Of a DNA stretch of 64,000 nt, positions 32,711 to 41,755 are shown in pieces. The notes below the pieces were generated by a model. That model was not told the DNA's origin and ran no database searches. It saw only the letters and a program-made list of their open reading frames with translations. The position numbers and the translations under genes were made by a program. Location of the stretch: contig NZ_CP195793.1 in NCBI RefSeq assembly GCF_051466335.1, positions 2,542,001 through 2,606,000 on the forward strand. The letters run 5' to 3'. The stretch's first letter is position 1; every line of letters begins with the position of its first letter. Source of the stretch: Planctomicrobium sp051466335 (GTDB taxonomy: Bacteria; Planctomycetota; Planctomycetia; Planctomycetales; Planctomycetaceae).

Positions 32711-34075
32711 ATGTCTGACTCCGCCGTTTACCAACAGAGCATTCGCCCCGGTTCCACTCAGAAATACGGGGTTCACGAAGTTTTGACTGCCTGTCCGCAA
32801 TCAGGCGATCTGCTCGATGTTTGTTACGACTGGGACAAACTTCAGGTTCCGACCTCGTTGAAGGAGTTTGAAAAACGCTGGAACACCCGCCGGAATCCAC
32901 TTGATTACAGTGGTGTCTGGCGGTTCCGCGATCTGCTCCCCTTCGCTCCCGAAGACCAGATTGTGACGATCGGCGAAGGCCAGACTTTTCTGCAAGACTC
33001 GCATGCTGTCGCAAAATATGTGGGGGTCAAATCGGGAGGGCTGTTCCTGCAGTATGAAGGGTTGAATCCTTCTGGCAGCTTCAAAGACAACGGGATGACC
33101 GCTGCGGTGACGCACGCCCGAATGGTCGGAGCGAAGATGGCAGCCTGTGCTTCGACAGGAAATACAAGTGCCTCCCTCGCCATTTATGCCGGCGTCTCCG
33201 GGTTGATGAAAGTCATTGTGTTCGTTGGCAGCGGAAAGATTTCCTATGGGAAATTGTCTCAGGCACTTGATTACGGTGCGGTGACATTGCAGATCGCTGG
33301 CGACTTTGATGATGCACTCGTTCAGGTACGCGATGTCTGCAAAAACGCGGGAATTTACCTGTGCAACAGCGTCAATCCGTTCCGCCTTGAAGGCCAGAAA
33401 ACGATCATGTATCGCGTTCTGGAAGGGCTGAACTGGCAGGTTCCTGACTGGATCGTGGTGCCGGGCGGAAATCTGGGGAACTCCAGCGCCTTTGGAAAAG
33501 CGTTCATGGAACTCAAGCAACTTGGGCTGATTGATCGAGTTCCCCGCCTCGCTGTAATCAACGCAGCGGGGGCGAACACCTTATACCGGCTTTACGAGCA
33601 TGACGGCCTGCGTTGGAACAACGGTCAACCCGATGAGAAATTGATCCAGTCGTTCTACGGCAAAATGGATCAGGAGAATCATCGTGCTCACACATTGGCA
33701 AGCGCGATCGAGATCAATCGCCCCGTCAATCTGGAGAAGTGTTTACGGGCACTCGACTTCTGTGATGGAGTTGTTCGCGAAGTCACTGATGAAGAGATTC
33801 TGGACGCAAAAGCACAAGTTGGCGCAGGTGGTTTTGGGTGTGAACCAGCGAGCGGTGCGAGTGTCGCAGGAGCTCGTAAGCTGCGGCAGGAAGGCATTAT
33901 TGCTCCAAGTGATCGCGTTGTTTGCATTTTGACCGGACACCAATTGAAAGACCCGTCGGCGACCGTTTCGTATCACTCAGATGAAAAACAGGCGTCGACG
34001 TCGACCTTCCGGAACGCGCCCATCGCAGTAGCGAACGATTTTGACCGAATCATCGAAGTGATCAGAGGAGTTTGA
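32711..34075 (+). CDS. thrC: threonine synthase
   Basis: A 454-residue PLP enzyme that makes threonine from O-phosphohomoserine. The N-terminal segment has a Cys-containing domain (LTACPQSGDLLDVCYDWDKL). The PLP-lysine motif is LQYEGLNPSGSFKDNGMTAAVTHA, followed by ASTGNTSASLAIYAG. Downstream are VVPGGNLGNSSAFGKAF, which binds the phosphate, and GCEPASGASVAGARKL. This is the plant/archaeal-type threonine synthase. The start is ATG 32711. The gene is on its own; no hom or thrB is adjacent. A hypothetical membrane protein gene follows on the same strand. Confidence 0.95.
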   Translation: MSDSAVYQQSIRPGSTQKYGVHEVLTACPQSGDLLDVCYDWDKLQVPTSLKEFEKRWNTRRNPLDYSGVWRFRDLLPFAPEDQIVTIGEGQTFLQDSHAVAKYVGVKSGGLFLQYEGLNPSGSFKDNGMTAAVTHARMVGAKMAACASTGNTSASLAIYAGVSGLMKVIVFVGSGKISYGKLSQALDYGAVTLQIAGDFDDALVQVRDVCKNAGIYLCNSVNPFRLEGQKTIMYRVLEGLNWQVPDWIVVPGGNLGNSSAFGKAFMELKQLGLIDRVPRLAVINAAGANTLYRLYEHDGLRWNNGQPDEKLIQSFYGKMDQENHRAHTLASAIEINRPVNLEKCLRALDFCDGVVREVTDEEILDAKAQVGAGGFGCEPASGASVAGARKLRQEGIIAPSDRVVCILTGHQLKDPSATVSYHSDEKQASTSTFRNAPIAVANDFDRIIEVIRGV

Positions 34076-34182
34076 AGCAATTTTGACATAGTTTGTGAGG
34101 GGTGATCGGTGTTGCTGAAATGCTTGACTCGATCACCGGTGGATTTGACGCGGCAACGAATGCCAAGTCCAGGAGAGAATTG

Positions 34183-34701
34183 ATGTTCAGCCCGTTCGAG
34201 GAACTGGAAGATCTTGCCAATTATCTCCCTGAAGAGGGGGAATCCGTCTTGTTGACGCGGGAAGAGGGAAAGCTGGTTTGCAAACCGATCCGTCAAGAGA
34301 ATCTCCGTGATGGAATCGAGAACGCGGAGTTCTATGGGCTGCTAGTGCTCTCGGATGAGCGCCTGCGATCGGTGCGGAATGTCCCGATTCAACTCACTGT
34401 CGCCTTTCTGACGTTGGCAGCCGTGTTGCTTTACGGCGTGCTGGGGATGACTCTGAAGGAGTGGTATCTCATCGTTGGTCTGGCTCCCTGTGCGTTCCTC
34501 GCAATGCAGACTTGGATTTGCCAGCGACAAAGACTCCTCTTCGACGTCGAAATTGCTCCGTCTTTGATTCGGGAACTGAAGCTGCGTGGATTTCGTCTCA
34601 ATGCATTGATGGCTGGAGTCAGTCAGCACGCCGAACTGCAGCTACTGTTTCGGAAAATGGTGAGATGGATGCCGGAATTAGGCTCCGCTGTCCGACGGTA
34701 G
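34183..34701 (+). CDS. two-helix membrane protein of unknown function
   Basis: A 172-residue protein. The N-terminal 70 residues are soluble and acidic (MFSPFEELEDLANYLPEEGESVLL). Two adjacent hydrophobic segments at about 68-108 (QLTVAFLTLAAVLLYGVLG; WYLIVGLAPCAFLAMQTW) are followed by a basic cytoplasmic tail. I recognise no family. The start is chosen as ATG 34183 because a strong AGGAGAG lies just upstream; GTG 34102 gives a longer form with a site placed too close. No neighbour gives a functional hint; thrC precedes it by about 107 bases. Confidence 0.55.
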   Translation: MFSPFEELEDLANYLPEEGESVLLTREEGKLVCKPIRQENLRDGIENAEFYGLLVLSDERLRSVRNVPIQLTVAFLTLAAVLLYGVLGMTLKEWYLIVGLAPCAFLAMQTWICQRQRLLFDVEIAPSLIRELKLRGFRLNALMAGVSQHAELQLLFRKMVRWMPELGSAVRR

Positions 34702-34952
34702 AAGTTCTCCGATTCAACGGCATGTTGTTGGACCAACCGTCTGATCAACAGTGGATCACTAGGTGATTCAAGGGTGGTCGGAGATTTGCGTGATTTGGGG
34801 TGGTTGAAGAGCGGCTTGGCGAAGAATGACCTTTGGTCGCGTCCCGGAAATACTCTAAGATCAATTGCTGCCGAAATCGTTCAGGGAATGAGTTCGGCTT
34901 CGCGGAATACTGGCACCTATGGTCGCGCCGTCAGCGAGAGGTAAGATCAGGA

Positions 34953-35870
34953 ATGGGGATTTCGAATCGCGATTACATGGGAGGAAGCTCTCGACCGTGG
35001 GATCGCGCATCTGGTGGCGGTCAATGGAGTATGGTGACGACGCTCATCGTCATCAACATCGTCGTGTTCGTGTTACAACTGGTGACAGCTCGAACTGGGC
35101 TTCTCGAATCCTGGTTCAGACTGTCCAGCGACGCGATTACCAGCTTCCAGCTCTGGCGGTTAGTTACCTTCGATTTCCTGCATGATGCAAGTTCGGCACT
35201 CCCCTTCCATCTGCTTTTTAATATGCTTTTGCTGTACGTGGCAGGGTCTCGTGTTGAAGCGAAATACGGATCGCGCGAGTTTCTCGCTCTCTATCTGATT
35301 TCCGGTGTCTCGGCAGCATTACTGTTCCTGTTGTGGAACGTCATTACGGGAAGCGACTCAACAGCCATTGGAGCGTCCGGTTCGGTTGTGGCCATCATGA
35401 TCGTCTACGCCATGAACTGGCCCCGCGAAGTCTGGAACATCTGGGGAATACTCCCCATTCCTGTTTACATCATTGCAATCATTGCTGTCGTTACTGACGT
35501 TCTCCCGATGCTCCAGGAGTTGGGGGGGCAAGTCGTTCTATCGAGGGCGGCGCACGCAGCCCATATCGGCGGAATGATCTTCGGGTACCTTTATGTTCGA
35601 TACCAATGGGAGATCACGTCGTTCCTGGGTGATTGGAATGGAAAATCGCTGCGCCGTATGTTCCAGTCGCGACCTAAATTAAAGGTTCATATTCCCGACG
35701 GCGATTCCAATTCAGATCTCGATGCAGACGGCGGCGTTCAGGAGACGAACGAAGAAAAGCTGGATCGATTGCTGATGAAAATCAGCGAGCAATCAGAAGC
35801 CAGCCTTACTTCGGAAGAACGCCAGTTTTTGGCCGATACAAGTCGACGTTTTCGAAATCGTCGCAGCTAA
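34953..35870 (+). CDS. rhomboid family intramembrane serine protease
   Basis: A 305-residue membrane protein with about six transmembrane helices and a 75-residue hydrophilic C-terminal tail. The catalytic serine is Ser142 in GASGSV and the catalytic histidine is His204 in AAHIGGM. The oxyanion-region residues His86 and Asn90 occur in FHLLFNMLLLY. This is a complete rhomboid active site. Rhomboids cleave transmembrane substrates, but bacterial targets are mostly unknown. The tail (residues 240-305) contains an acidic, Glu/Asp-rich region unlike the core. The start is ATG 34953, following CAGGA; the frame continues upstream to 34833. Confidence 0.92.
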   Translation: MGISNRDYMGGSSRPWDRASGGGQWSMVTTLIVINIVVFVLQLVTARTGLLESWFRLSSDAITSFQLWRLVTFDFLHDASSALPFHLLFNMLLLYVAGSRVEAKYGSREFLALYLISGVSAALLFLLWNVITGSDSTAIGASGSVVAIMIVYAMNWPREVWNIWGILPIPVYIIAIIAVVTDVLPMLQELGGQVVLSRAAHAAHIGGMIFGYLYVRYQWEITSFLGDWNGKSLRRMFQSRPKLKVHIPDGDSNSDLDADGGVQETNEEKLDRLLMKISEQSEASLTSEERQFLADTSRRFRNRRS

Positions 35871-36030
35871 TCAGGTTTCACGGGGTCCTCTTCATCGAAT
35901 CCGGGAAATCACCTGAGAGTTTTTTCAACGTTCATTAAAAACTCGACAATTCTATTTGTTTTGTCGGCGGGTTTTGATTTAAGATCAGTCCTGATTTTCG
36001 ATGAAACACCAGTCCCTCTGGGAGATCAGA

Positions 36031-36552
36031 ATGAACGTCTTCAAATTCGCGGGCGTCACAGCCGCTTGTCTCGTTTTGACTGCAACCCAGTGTTTGGCAG
36101 CTGAGGTAAAGGTCGAAGGTGTCCACCTCTGCTGTGGAGGATGCGTGAAAGCGGCGACGGCAGCCCTGTCGAAAGTCGACGGCGTGACCAATCCCACCGT
36201 CGATCAGGATGGAGGAACGGTCGCATTTGAAGCCTCTGACGATGCAGCAGCAGCTCGAGGACTGACCGCTCTCGCTGATACAGGGCTTTACGGGAAAACA
36301 GAGACCACCGGCCCGGAATTCAAAATCAAAGCTGATGCAGTCAAGAACGAAGTAAAAATCACCAAAGTGCATGCCTGCTGCGGCGGCTGTGTCGATGCGA
36401 TTGAATCCGCACTCAAAAAAGTGACCGGGGTGAAATCTGTCGAGACAACTCAGTCGAAGAAGGGCGAATTCGCTCTGAAAGGCGAAAAAATCAATCTTTC
36501 AGAGACACTGCGAGCTCTTCACGAAGCGGGATTCCACGGCAAAGTGGAATAG
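36031..36552 (+). CDS. exported protein with two HMA-like domains and CCGGC motifs
   Basis: A 173-residue exported protein with signal peptide MNVFKFAGVTAACLVLTATQCLA. Two HMA-like repeats follow (about 26-85 and 96-170), each with the sequence VHxCCGGCVxA, giving CCGGC in place of the usual GMxCxxC copper motif. The rest has the HMA ferredoxin-like pattern, e.g. ALSKVDGVTNPTVDQ and ALKKVTGVKSVETT. The adjacent Cys-Cys suggests heavy-metal binding of a modified kind; a periplasmic metal carrier is likely. ATG 36031 follows GGGAGATC at good spacing; the frame also starts at 36001 (ATG). A terminator ends the gene. Confidence 0.83.
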   Translation: MNVFKFAGVTAACLVLTATQCLAAEVKVEGVHLCCGGCVKAATAALSKVDGVTNPTVDQDGGTVAFEASDDAAAARGLTALADTGLYGKTETTGPEFKIKADAVKNEVKITKVHACCGGCVDAIESALKKVTGVKSVETTQSKKGEFALKGEKINLSETLRALHEAGFHGKVE

Positions 36553-36588
36553 GTGTGTCCAGAACGCCTGTAAAATTGGTATCTTTCC

Positions 36589-36623
36589 AGCCAGTGGCCT
36601 GAGTGCGGCCACTGGCTTTTTTT
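36589..36623 (+). terminator. rho-independent terminator after the HMA-like gene
   Basis: An 11-bp stem, AGCCAGTGGCC / GGCCACTGGCT, with a 7-base loop, followed by seven T. A textbook terminator 37 bases past the stop. Confidence 0.92.
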
Positions 36624-36699
36624 CTGCACGGATCAAAGGATGGAATAACTGTCATTTCGATCGAGTGTCTGATCAGAAATTGAATCTCCCTGATCTGTT

Positions 36700-37566
36700 A
36701 TGAACGAACCGACGTACCGAGTTGAGCTTGATCTCTTTACAGGTCCACTGGACCTGCTGCTCTACCTCGTGCGCCGAAATGAACTGGATATCGTTAATCT
36801 GGAAATCGCTCGGATCACTCAGCAGTTCCACGAGTTCCTCGATGTACTTCAGCAGATCGATCTCGATTTTGTCGGCGACTTTGTGGTGATGGCCAGTACG
36901 CTCGTGGAAATCAAGAGCCGAAATGTGCTTCCCACTATTGTCGAGGAGGAGCCCGATTCGTTGGGTGCTCCACAAGCCGGTGATCCCAGGTCTGACCTGA
37001 TTCGACAACTTCTCGAGTACAAACAGTTCAAAGAAGCTGCGACGTCGCTCGAAGAACAGGCGCTGCAATGGCAGGAACGCTATCCTCGACTCGCTGATGA
37101 ACGCCCTACGGCCGGAAAGAACCCAGCCGCTGACCGCATTAAAGAGGTGGAGCTCTGGGACCTGGTGAGCGCACTGGGGCGGGTTCTGAAAAAGAATGAG
37201 GCGGAATCGAACTCAACCATCCGCTACGATGAAACTCCAATTCAGACCTACGTTGAACAAATCGGGGCACTCGTCAGAGCTCGGGGGGGGATGCCATTCA
37301 CCTCGCTGTTCGATGAAGAAACGATGCGTAGCAAGATCGTCGGAATGTTTCTGGCGATCCTCGAATTGATCCGCCATCACCAATTTCGTTGTGAGCAACC
37401 AGATCCCTTTGGCGAGATCCTTCTCTTGCCCCCTGCTTCTCTGGAATCCACTGTTGAGGACGATGGGATGCAGAGCGATGGATCAGGGCTGGACTCTGAA
37501 TCCGAATCGCCTGCAGTAGACACCCACGCTCTGGGGGAGGCCGAGTCTCATGAACTTCCCGAATAA
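36700..37566 (+). CDS. scpA: segregation and condensation protein A
   Basis: A 288-residue kleisin-type protein of the SMC-ScpAB chromosome condensation complex. The N-terminal helices bind Smc: YRVELDLFTGPLDLLLYLVRRNELDIVNLEIARITQQFHEFL, then VGDFVVMASTLVEIKSRNVLP. The C-terminal winged-helix part includes FTSLFDEETMRSKIVGMFLAILELIRHHQFRCEQPDPFGEILL. A further acidic tail of about 40 residues is present. ScpB is not adjacent. The gene converges with the cytochrome oxidase operon, and the terminator between them lies on the minus strand. Confidence 0.94.
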   Translation: MNEPTYRVELDLFTGPLDLLLYLVRRNELDIVNLEIARITQQFHEFLDVLQQIDLDFVGDFVVMASTLVEIKSRNVLPTIVEEEPDSLGAPQAGDPRSDLIRQLLEYKQFKEAATSLEEQALQWQERYPRLADERPTAGKNPAADRIKEVELWDLVSALGRVLKKNEAESNSTIRYDETPIQTYVEQIGALVRARGGMPFTSLFDEETMRSKIVGMFLAILELIRHHQFRCEQPDPFGEILLLPPASLESTVEDDGMQSDGSGLDSESESPAVDTHALGEAESHELPE

Positions 37567-37597
37567 AAAAAGCCGACGTCCTCGAAGGAAGTCGGCT
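37565..37597 (-). terminator. terminator of the ACIII-oxidase operon
   Basis: On the minus strand AGCCGACTTCCT CGA... pairs with AGGACGTCGGCT (one mismatch near the loop), then seven T. It lies 46 bases past the ctaF stop. On the plus strand it would lack a T-tract. Confidence 0.88.
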
Positions 37598-37642
37598 CAG
37601 ATTGAACAGCTTTATCAGCTGCGTTTAATCACATGTTGTGAT

Positions 37643-38059
37643 CTAGTGAGCTGCCTCAGCTTCGGAAGCTGAATGACCGGCATGCTCTTCTTCGGATTCT
37701 TTTTCCAATCTGACCGAATCCGCATAAGACGGAACCGCGGCGGAGTGCTTACGTGTCAAGTAATCGCTCATCAGGAAGGTGAAAAAGATCCCCAGCCAGA
37801 TGGCACCGATAATTGCAAACACCTGAATCAAAGGCGTTTCGTCTTTGACGTGCATGAAGTACAGCACGATGAGCACTGTCTTCAGGGTCGCAATTCCCAT
37901 ACAGACCGGGAACGAGAAAATTCCCATTGGAATGTACGCTGCACCAACTGTCGCCAGTACGAGGACCAGCAGTGCGATATAGATTGTCACATACAACGTG
38001 GTATGAGAGTGGTGCTCATGCGCGTGTGAATGTGCATCGGAATGTGAATGAGCCATCAT
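37643..38059 (-). CDS. ctaF: cytochrome c oxidase subunit IV-like protein
   Basis: A 138-residue membrane protein with three hydrophobic segments: LYVTIYIALLVLVLATVGAAYIP, FPVCMGIATLKTVLIVLYFMHVKDE, and IQVFAIIGAIWLGIFFTFLMSDYLTR. The middle segment, TLKTVLIVLYFMHV, is the hallmark of COX IV/CyoD-type subunits. The N-terminus is unusually His-rich (HSHSDAHSHAHEHHSH), and the C-terminus is acidic. The initiation ATG at 38059 is followed by a second ATG. It is the last gene of the twelve-gene respiratory operon and is directly followed by the operon terminator. Confidence 0.88.
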   Translation of the reverse strand: MMAHSHSDAHSHAHEHHSHTTLYVTIYIALLVLVLATVGAAYIPMGIFSFPVCMGIATLKTVLIVLYFMHVKDETPLIQVFAIIGAIWLGIFFTFLMSDYLTRKHSAAVPSYADSVRLEKESEEEHAGHSASEAEAAH

Positions 38060-38154
38060 CTTGCCTTATCGTCGCCCGACGGAAGTAAATAACAACTGTC
38101 GGGATCTCTGAAATTTGAAACTGTTCCGGAACATCTCAACGTGTGCCGACCCAA

Positions 38155-38910
38155 TTAGTGAGTCGTCCGGTCGATGAGATACAAAAGCGGGAACAGAAAC
38201 ACCCAGACGATGTCCACAAAGTGCCAGTACAAGCCAACCATTTCGATTGGTGTGTAATACTCCGCTGCAAATTTGTTCATACCCGCCTGGATCCAGAGCG
38301 TAATCAACAATCCGAATCCAATCACCATGTGCAAGGCATGAAAGCCTGTCATGACAAAGTAAAAGGAGAAGAACAGTTGTACTGGACCAGTGTTGTCGAA
38401 GTGTGGGAGTGAGTGACCATCTGTGTGGAGAGGGTCTTTTGACGGAGTCGCTGCGTGAGCGTCACCTGCAGCATGGACTGCATCTTCAGCATGCTTGTCC
38501 CAGACAAAGTAAGGTCCGGGAACGTGCCTGTGATTCCACTTGTCGGCATATTCAACGGCCTTCACGCCGAGGAATGCAGCACCGAAGACGATTGTGAGCA
38601 TCACCCATTTCTGGATGGCTTTACTGTCGCCTCGCTTACCTGCGTCGACCGCGAAAGCCATTGTGAGGCTACTAGTCAGCAGAATACCTGTATTGATTGT
38701 TCCCCAGAAGAGGTCCAATGTGCGGCTTGCTGCATCCCATTCAGTGAAGTACCAGTAACGGTACACCATGTAGCATGCGAACATTCCACCGAAGAAGAGG
38801 ACTTCCTGTACCAGAAAGGCCCACATCCCCAGCGCCGCGGAGGTCCGCTGTTGTTGCAGGTCATCAAACTGATGCCTGAGGTACGAAGGTGATGAAGCGT
38901 GGGAGGTCAT
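38155..38910 (-). CDS. ctaE: cytochrome c oxidase subunit III
   Basis: A 251-residue membrane protein with seven predicted helices. Conserved features include GMWAFLVQEVLFFGGMFACYMVYR near the N-terminus, SSLTMAFAVDAGKRGD, FFSFYFVMTGFHALHMVIGFG (the family motif with the HxxH), and HFVDIVWVFLFPLLYLI at the end. It lacks haem or copper and stabilises subunit I. A His/Asp-rich insertion (DKHAEDAVHAAGDAHAATPS) sits in the loop at about 135-160. It follows ctaD with about 41 bases between the stop and start. Confidence 0.94.
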   Translation of the reverse strand: MTSHASSPSYLRHQFDDLQQQRTSAALGMWAFLVQEVLFFGGMFACYMVYRYWYFTEWDAASRTLDLFWGTINTGILLTSSLTMAFAVDAGKRGDSKAIQKWVMLTIVFGAAFLGVKAVEYADKWNHRHVPGPYFVWDKHAEDAVHAAGDAHAATPSKDPLHTDGHSLPHFDNTGPVQLFFSFYFVMTGFHALHMVIGFGLLITLWIQAGMNKFAAEYYTPIEMVGLYWHFVDIVWVFLFPLLYLIDRTTH

Positions 38911-38951
38911 TCGAATCGATCTCTTATTCTGTACGATCGTGCCAGTGGAAA

Positions 38952-40616
38952 TTAGTGATGGTTTGAGGTTGTGCCGGTTTTCACAGGCTCAGGAGCATAA
39001 TCCGGATTCTCTGGGAGATTCGGGATCGTGCCAGTGTCCTCTGGGTCATAATCGTAAGCGTCACGTGTGACGACAGGGGTTTCATCGAAGTTGAATGTCG
39101 GCGGAGGTGACGACGTTTCCCACTCCAGACCAGTTGCACGCCAAGGGTTTGGACCAGCCTTCTTCCCATACTTCAAGGACCAGAGCAGATATCCAAGTGG
39201 CAGGAGGTATCCCAATCCGAGGATCGATGCTCCAGCAGTCGACATCACGTTCAGCACCTGGAATTCGTCGCTGTACGCGTGGTAACGGCGAGGCATTCCC
39301 AAGTATCCCAAAATGAACTGCGGGAAGAATGTCAGGTTGAATCCGACGAAAATCAGAATCGCCGAAATACGTCCCCAACCTTCTGGATACATCCGGCCAG
39401 TCATCTTTGGCCACCAGAAGTGAATACCGCCCATGTAACCCATCACCGCTCCACCCACCATGATGTAGTGGAAGTGAGCAACAACGAAGTATGTGTCGTG
39501 AACGTGGACATCAACAGCCAGCGTTGCGAGGAACAGTCCAGTCAGACCACCGATTGTGAACAGACCGATGAATCCCAAGGCGTACAGCATTGCTGTATTC
39601 CAGATGATCGATCCCTTGTAGATCGTCGCAGTCCAGTTAAAGACCTTGATCGATGACGGAATCGCCACCAGCATACTCAGGAATGAGAAGACGAATCCGG
39701 CGTACATCGACTGTCCGGTCACGAACATGTGGTGACCCCACACGACGAATCCGAGGATTGCGATACCAAGGCTGGAAGCCGCGATAAATGTGTAACCGAA
39801 GACCTTCTTACGTGAGAAGCAGGAAACGATTTCGCTGATGACACCCATTGCTGGCAGCAACATGATGTACACGGCAGGATGTGAGTAGAACCAGAACAAG
39901 TGCTGGAACAGGATCGGATCACCACCGAGCCGTGGATCGAAAATTGGAACATGGAACGCACGTTCAATTCCGACCAGCAGCACAGTGATTGCAATCACTG
40001 GTGTACCGAGGATGATGACCAGACTAGTTGCATAGTTCGCCCACACGAAGAGTGGAAGACGGAACCAGGTCAGTCCAGGAGCTCGCATTGTGTGAACAGT
40101 GGTGATGAAGTTCACCGCTGTCAGGATCGATGAGAATCCGTTGACGAATACCCCAAGGGCAGCAGCCATCACCGCGGAGTTCCCGTAGGTACTCGAATAC
40201 GGTGTATAGAAGGTCCACCCGGTGTCGACGCCACCCGCGATGATCGCCCAGACCGTGAAAATTCCCCCGATGGTATAGATGTACCAGCTGGCAAGATTCA
40301 GTTTCGGAAAGGCGAGGTCACGTGCCCCGATCATAATCGGGAGGCAGAAGTTTCCTAACACCGCCGGAACAGCGGGAATCAGGAAGAAGAACACCATGAT
40401 GATTCCGTGCAACGTAAACAGCTTGTTATACGTTTCTGGAATGACCAGATCGCCACGTGGAGTCATCAGCTCCATGCGAAACAGGACCGCAGTCGCTCCC
40501 CCGAGGAAGAAAAACGCTGTGATGCTGATCAGGTACAGGAGCGCGACACGTTTGTGATCTGTGGTGAATAACCAAGACCAGACGTTGTAGTTCGCGTTGA
40601 TATAGTTGCGTTTCAC
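38952..40616 (-). CDS. ctaD: type A2 haem-copper oxidase, subunit I
   Basis: A 554-residue catalytic subunit with about twelve helices. It reduces O2 to water and pumps protons. The helix VI segment reads FWFYSHPAVYIMLLP; the YSHPxV motif in place of GHPEV marks the A2 subfamily, as in the caa3 oxidase of Rhodothermus marinus. Haem and CuB ligands are seen in TLHGIIMVFFF (His of low-spin haem), WGHHMFVTG (CuB His pair) and HDTYFVVAHFHYIMVGG (haem a3 and a ligands). It takes electrons from CtaC. Neighbouring genes give a full caa3-type oxidase linked to ACIII. Confidence 0.97.
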   Translation of the reverse strand: MKRNYINANYNVWSWLFTTDHKRVALLYLISITAFFFLGGATAVLFRMELMTPRGDLVIPETYNKLFTLHGIIMVFFFLIPAVPAVLGNFCLPIMIGARDLAFPKLNLASWYIYTIGGIFTVWAIIAGGVDTGWTFYTPYSSTYGNSAVMAAALGVFVNGFSSILTAVNFITTVHTMRAPGLTWFRLPLFVWANYATSLVIILGTPVIAITVLLVGIERAFHVPIFDPRLGGDPILFQHLFWFYSHPAVYIMLLPAMGVISEIVSCFSRKKVFGYTFIAASSLGIAILGFVVWGHHMFVTGQSMYAGFVFSFLSMLVAIPSSIKVFNWTATIYKGSIIWNTAMLYALGFIGLFTIGGLTGLFLATLAVDVHVHDTYFVVAHFHYIMVGGAVMGYMGGIHFWWPKMTGRMYPEGWGRISAILIFVGFNLTFFPQFILGYLGMPRRYHAYSDEFQVLNVMSTAGASILGLGYLLPLGYLLWSLKYGKKAGPNPWRATGLEWETSSPPPTFNFDETPVVTRDAYDYDPEDTGTIPNLPENPDYAPEPVKTGTTSNHH

Positions 40617-40672
40617 TTTATCGATCTTCCGATCTCACTCATCGATTCCGTGCTTGTGATGGTATCGCGTGA

Positions 40673-41755
40673 TTATTGTGGTGTGAGGGTTGGTTCAGCT
40701 GTTTCCGAAGGTGCTTCTTCTGCAGGAGCAGCAGCATCCGGTTGCGGCGGTGCGGCGACTTCTGGTTCAGTTGCGGGAGCTTCCGGAGGTGCAACAGCAG
40801 CTTCTGGTTGAACAGTTGCTGGTTTTACCTCACCCTTCAACGTCTTGATGTACGCGATAAGACTTGTGACTTCTTCCTCAGTGATTTGACCTTGGAAGCT
40901 CGGCATCACAGCCTGATAGCCCGCGAGAACCTGCTTGTTTGGCAGCATGATGGAGTCACGCAAGTACTGTTCGTTCGCAAGTGCGAGGCCGCCTCCCTTG
41001 AGAGGACGATCCTTACCAAAAATGCCGGTGAGGGCAGGACCGTTACCGTTGCCTTCAGCCTTGTGACATGTCGCACAACGGAATCGATCGAACAGCTTCT
41101 GACCAACAACTTCCGGTGCTTCACCGGTGTCGTCTGCCAACCAGCGGGCGTAATCTGACGGTTCGAGAACGGTTACCGTTCCAATCATCCCGGAGTGCTC
41201 TGTTCCGCAGTATTCTGCACAGAACAGATGGTAAGTACCGGGTTTGGTCGGTGTGAACCACAGCTGAGTGTAGTAACCGGGGACAACGTCCTGTTTGACC
41301 CGGAATGCCGGGACGAAGAAGCTATGAATCACATCTTCGCTGATCATTCGCAAACGGACGGGTTGTCCAGCGGGGACATGCAGAGAGTTGATTTCTGCTT
41401 TGCCACCTGGATGTCGGATCTTCCACATCCATTGCTTTCCAACCACTTCGATGTTCATCGCATCTTCCGGTGGATGGTGCATGTCGAAGTAAATGACAGC
41501 TCCCCATGCGAACATGATCATGGAAACGACGAGCGGACCGCTCGCCCAGATCAGCTCAAGGAAGTTGTTGTGCATTTGCCCGCGACGATTTGCCTTCGAA
41601 CCGCGGCGGTAATAAATCCCGAATCCGATCACCATGATACAGATCAGGACCGTCGACACGACGGTTACCCCAACCATGAACGCGTATAACGCGTCCACTC
41701 GGCCCGAGAAGTTCGAGGCGGATTCTGGAAACCATTGGAAGGATTTATTAAGCAT
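40673..41755 (-). CDS. ctaC: cytochrome c oxidase subunit II with fused haem c
   Basis: A 360-residue subunit with two N-terminal helices (FMVGVTVVSTVLICIMVIGFGIYY; ELIWASGPLVVSMIMFAWGAVIYF). The CuA domain has HSFFVPAFRVKQDVVPG and CAEYCGTEHSGM with the CuA Cys, Glu, Cys, His and Met ligands. A cytochrome c domain follows (FDRFRCATCHKAEG, the CxxCH haem site, with Met in AVMPSFQGQI). It ends in a 60-residue Ala/Pro/Glu-rich tail. The haem c makes this a caa3-type subunit that could accept electrons from ActE or ActA. The start overlaps the end of the SCO gene by eight bases, suggesting coupling. Confidence 0.96.
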   Translation of the reverse strand: MLNKSFQWFPESASNFSGRVDALYAFMVGVTVVSTVLICIMVIGFGIYYRRGSKANRRGQMHNNFLELIWASGPLVVSMIMFAWGAVIYFDMHHPPEDAMNIEVVGKQWMWKIRHPGGKAEINSLHVPAGQPVRLRMISEDVIHSFFVPAFRVKQDVVPGYYTQLWFTPTKPGTYHLFCAEYCGTEHSGMIGTVTVLEPSDYARWLADDTGEAPEVVGQKLFDRFRCATCHKAEGNGNGPALTGIFGKDRPLKGGGLALANEQYLRDSIMLPNKQVLAGYQAVMPSFQGQITEEEVTSLIAYIKTLKGEVKPATVQPEAAVAPPEAPATEPEVAAPPQPDAAAPAEEAPSETAEPTLTPQ

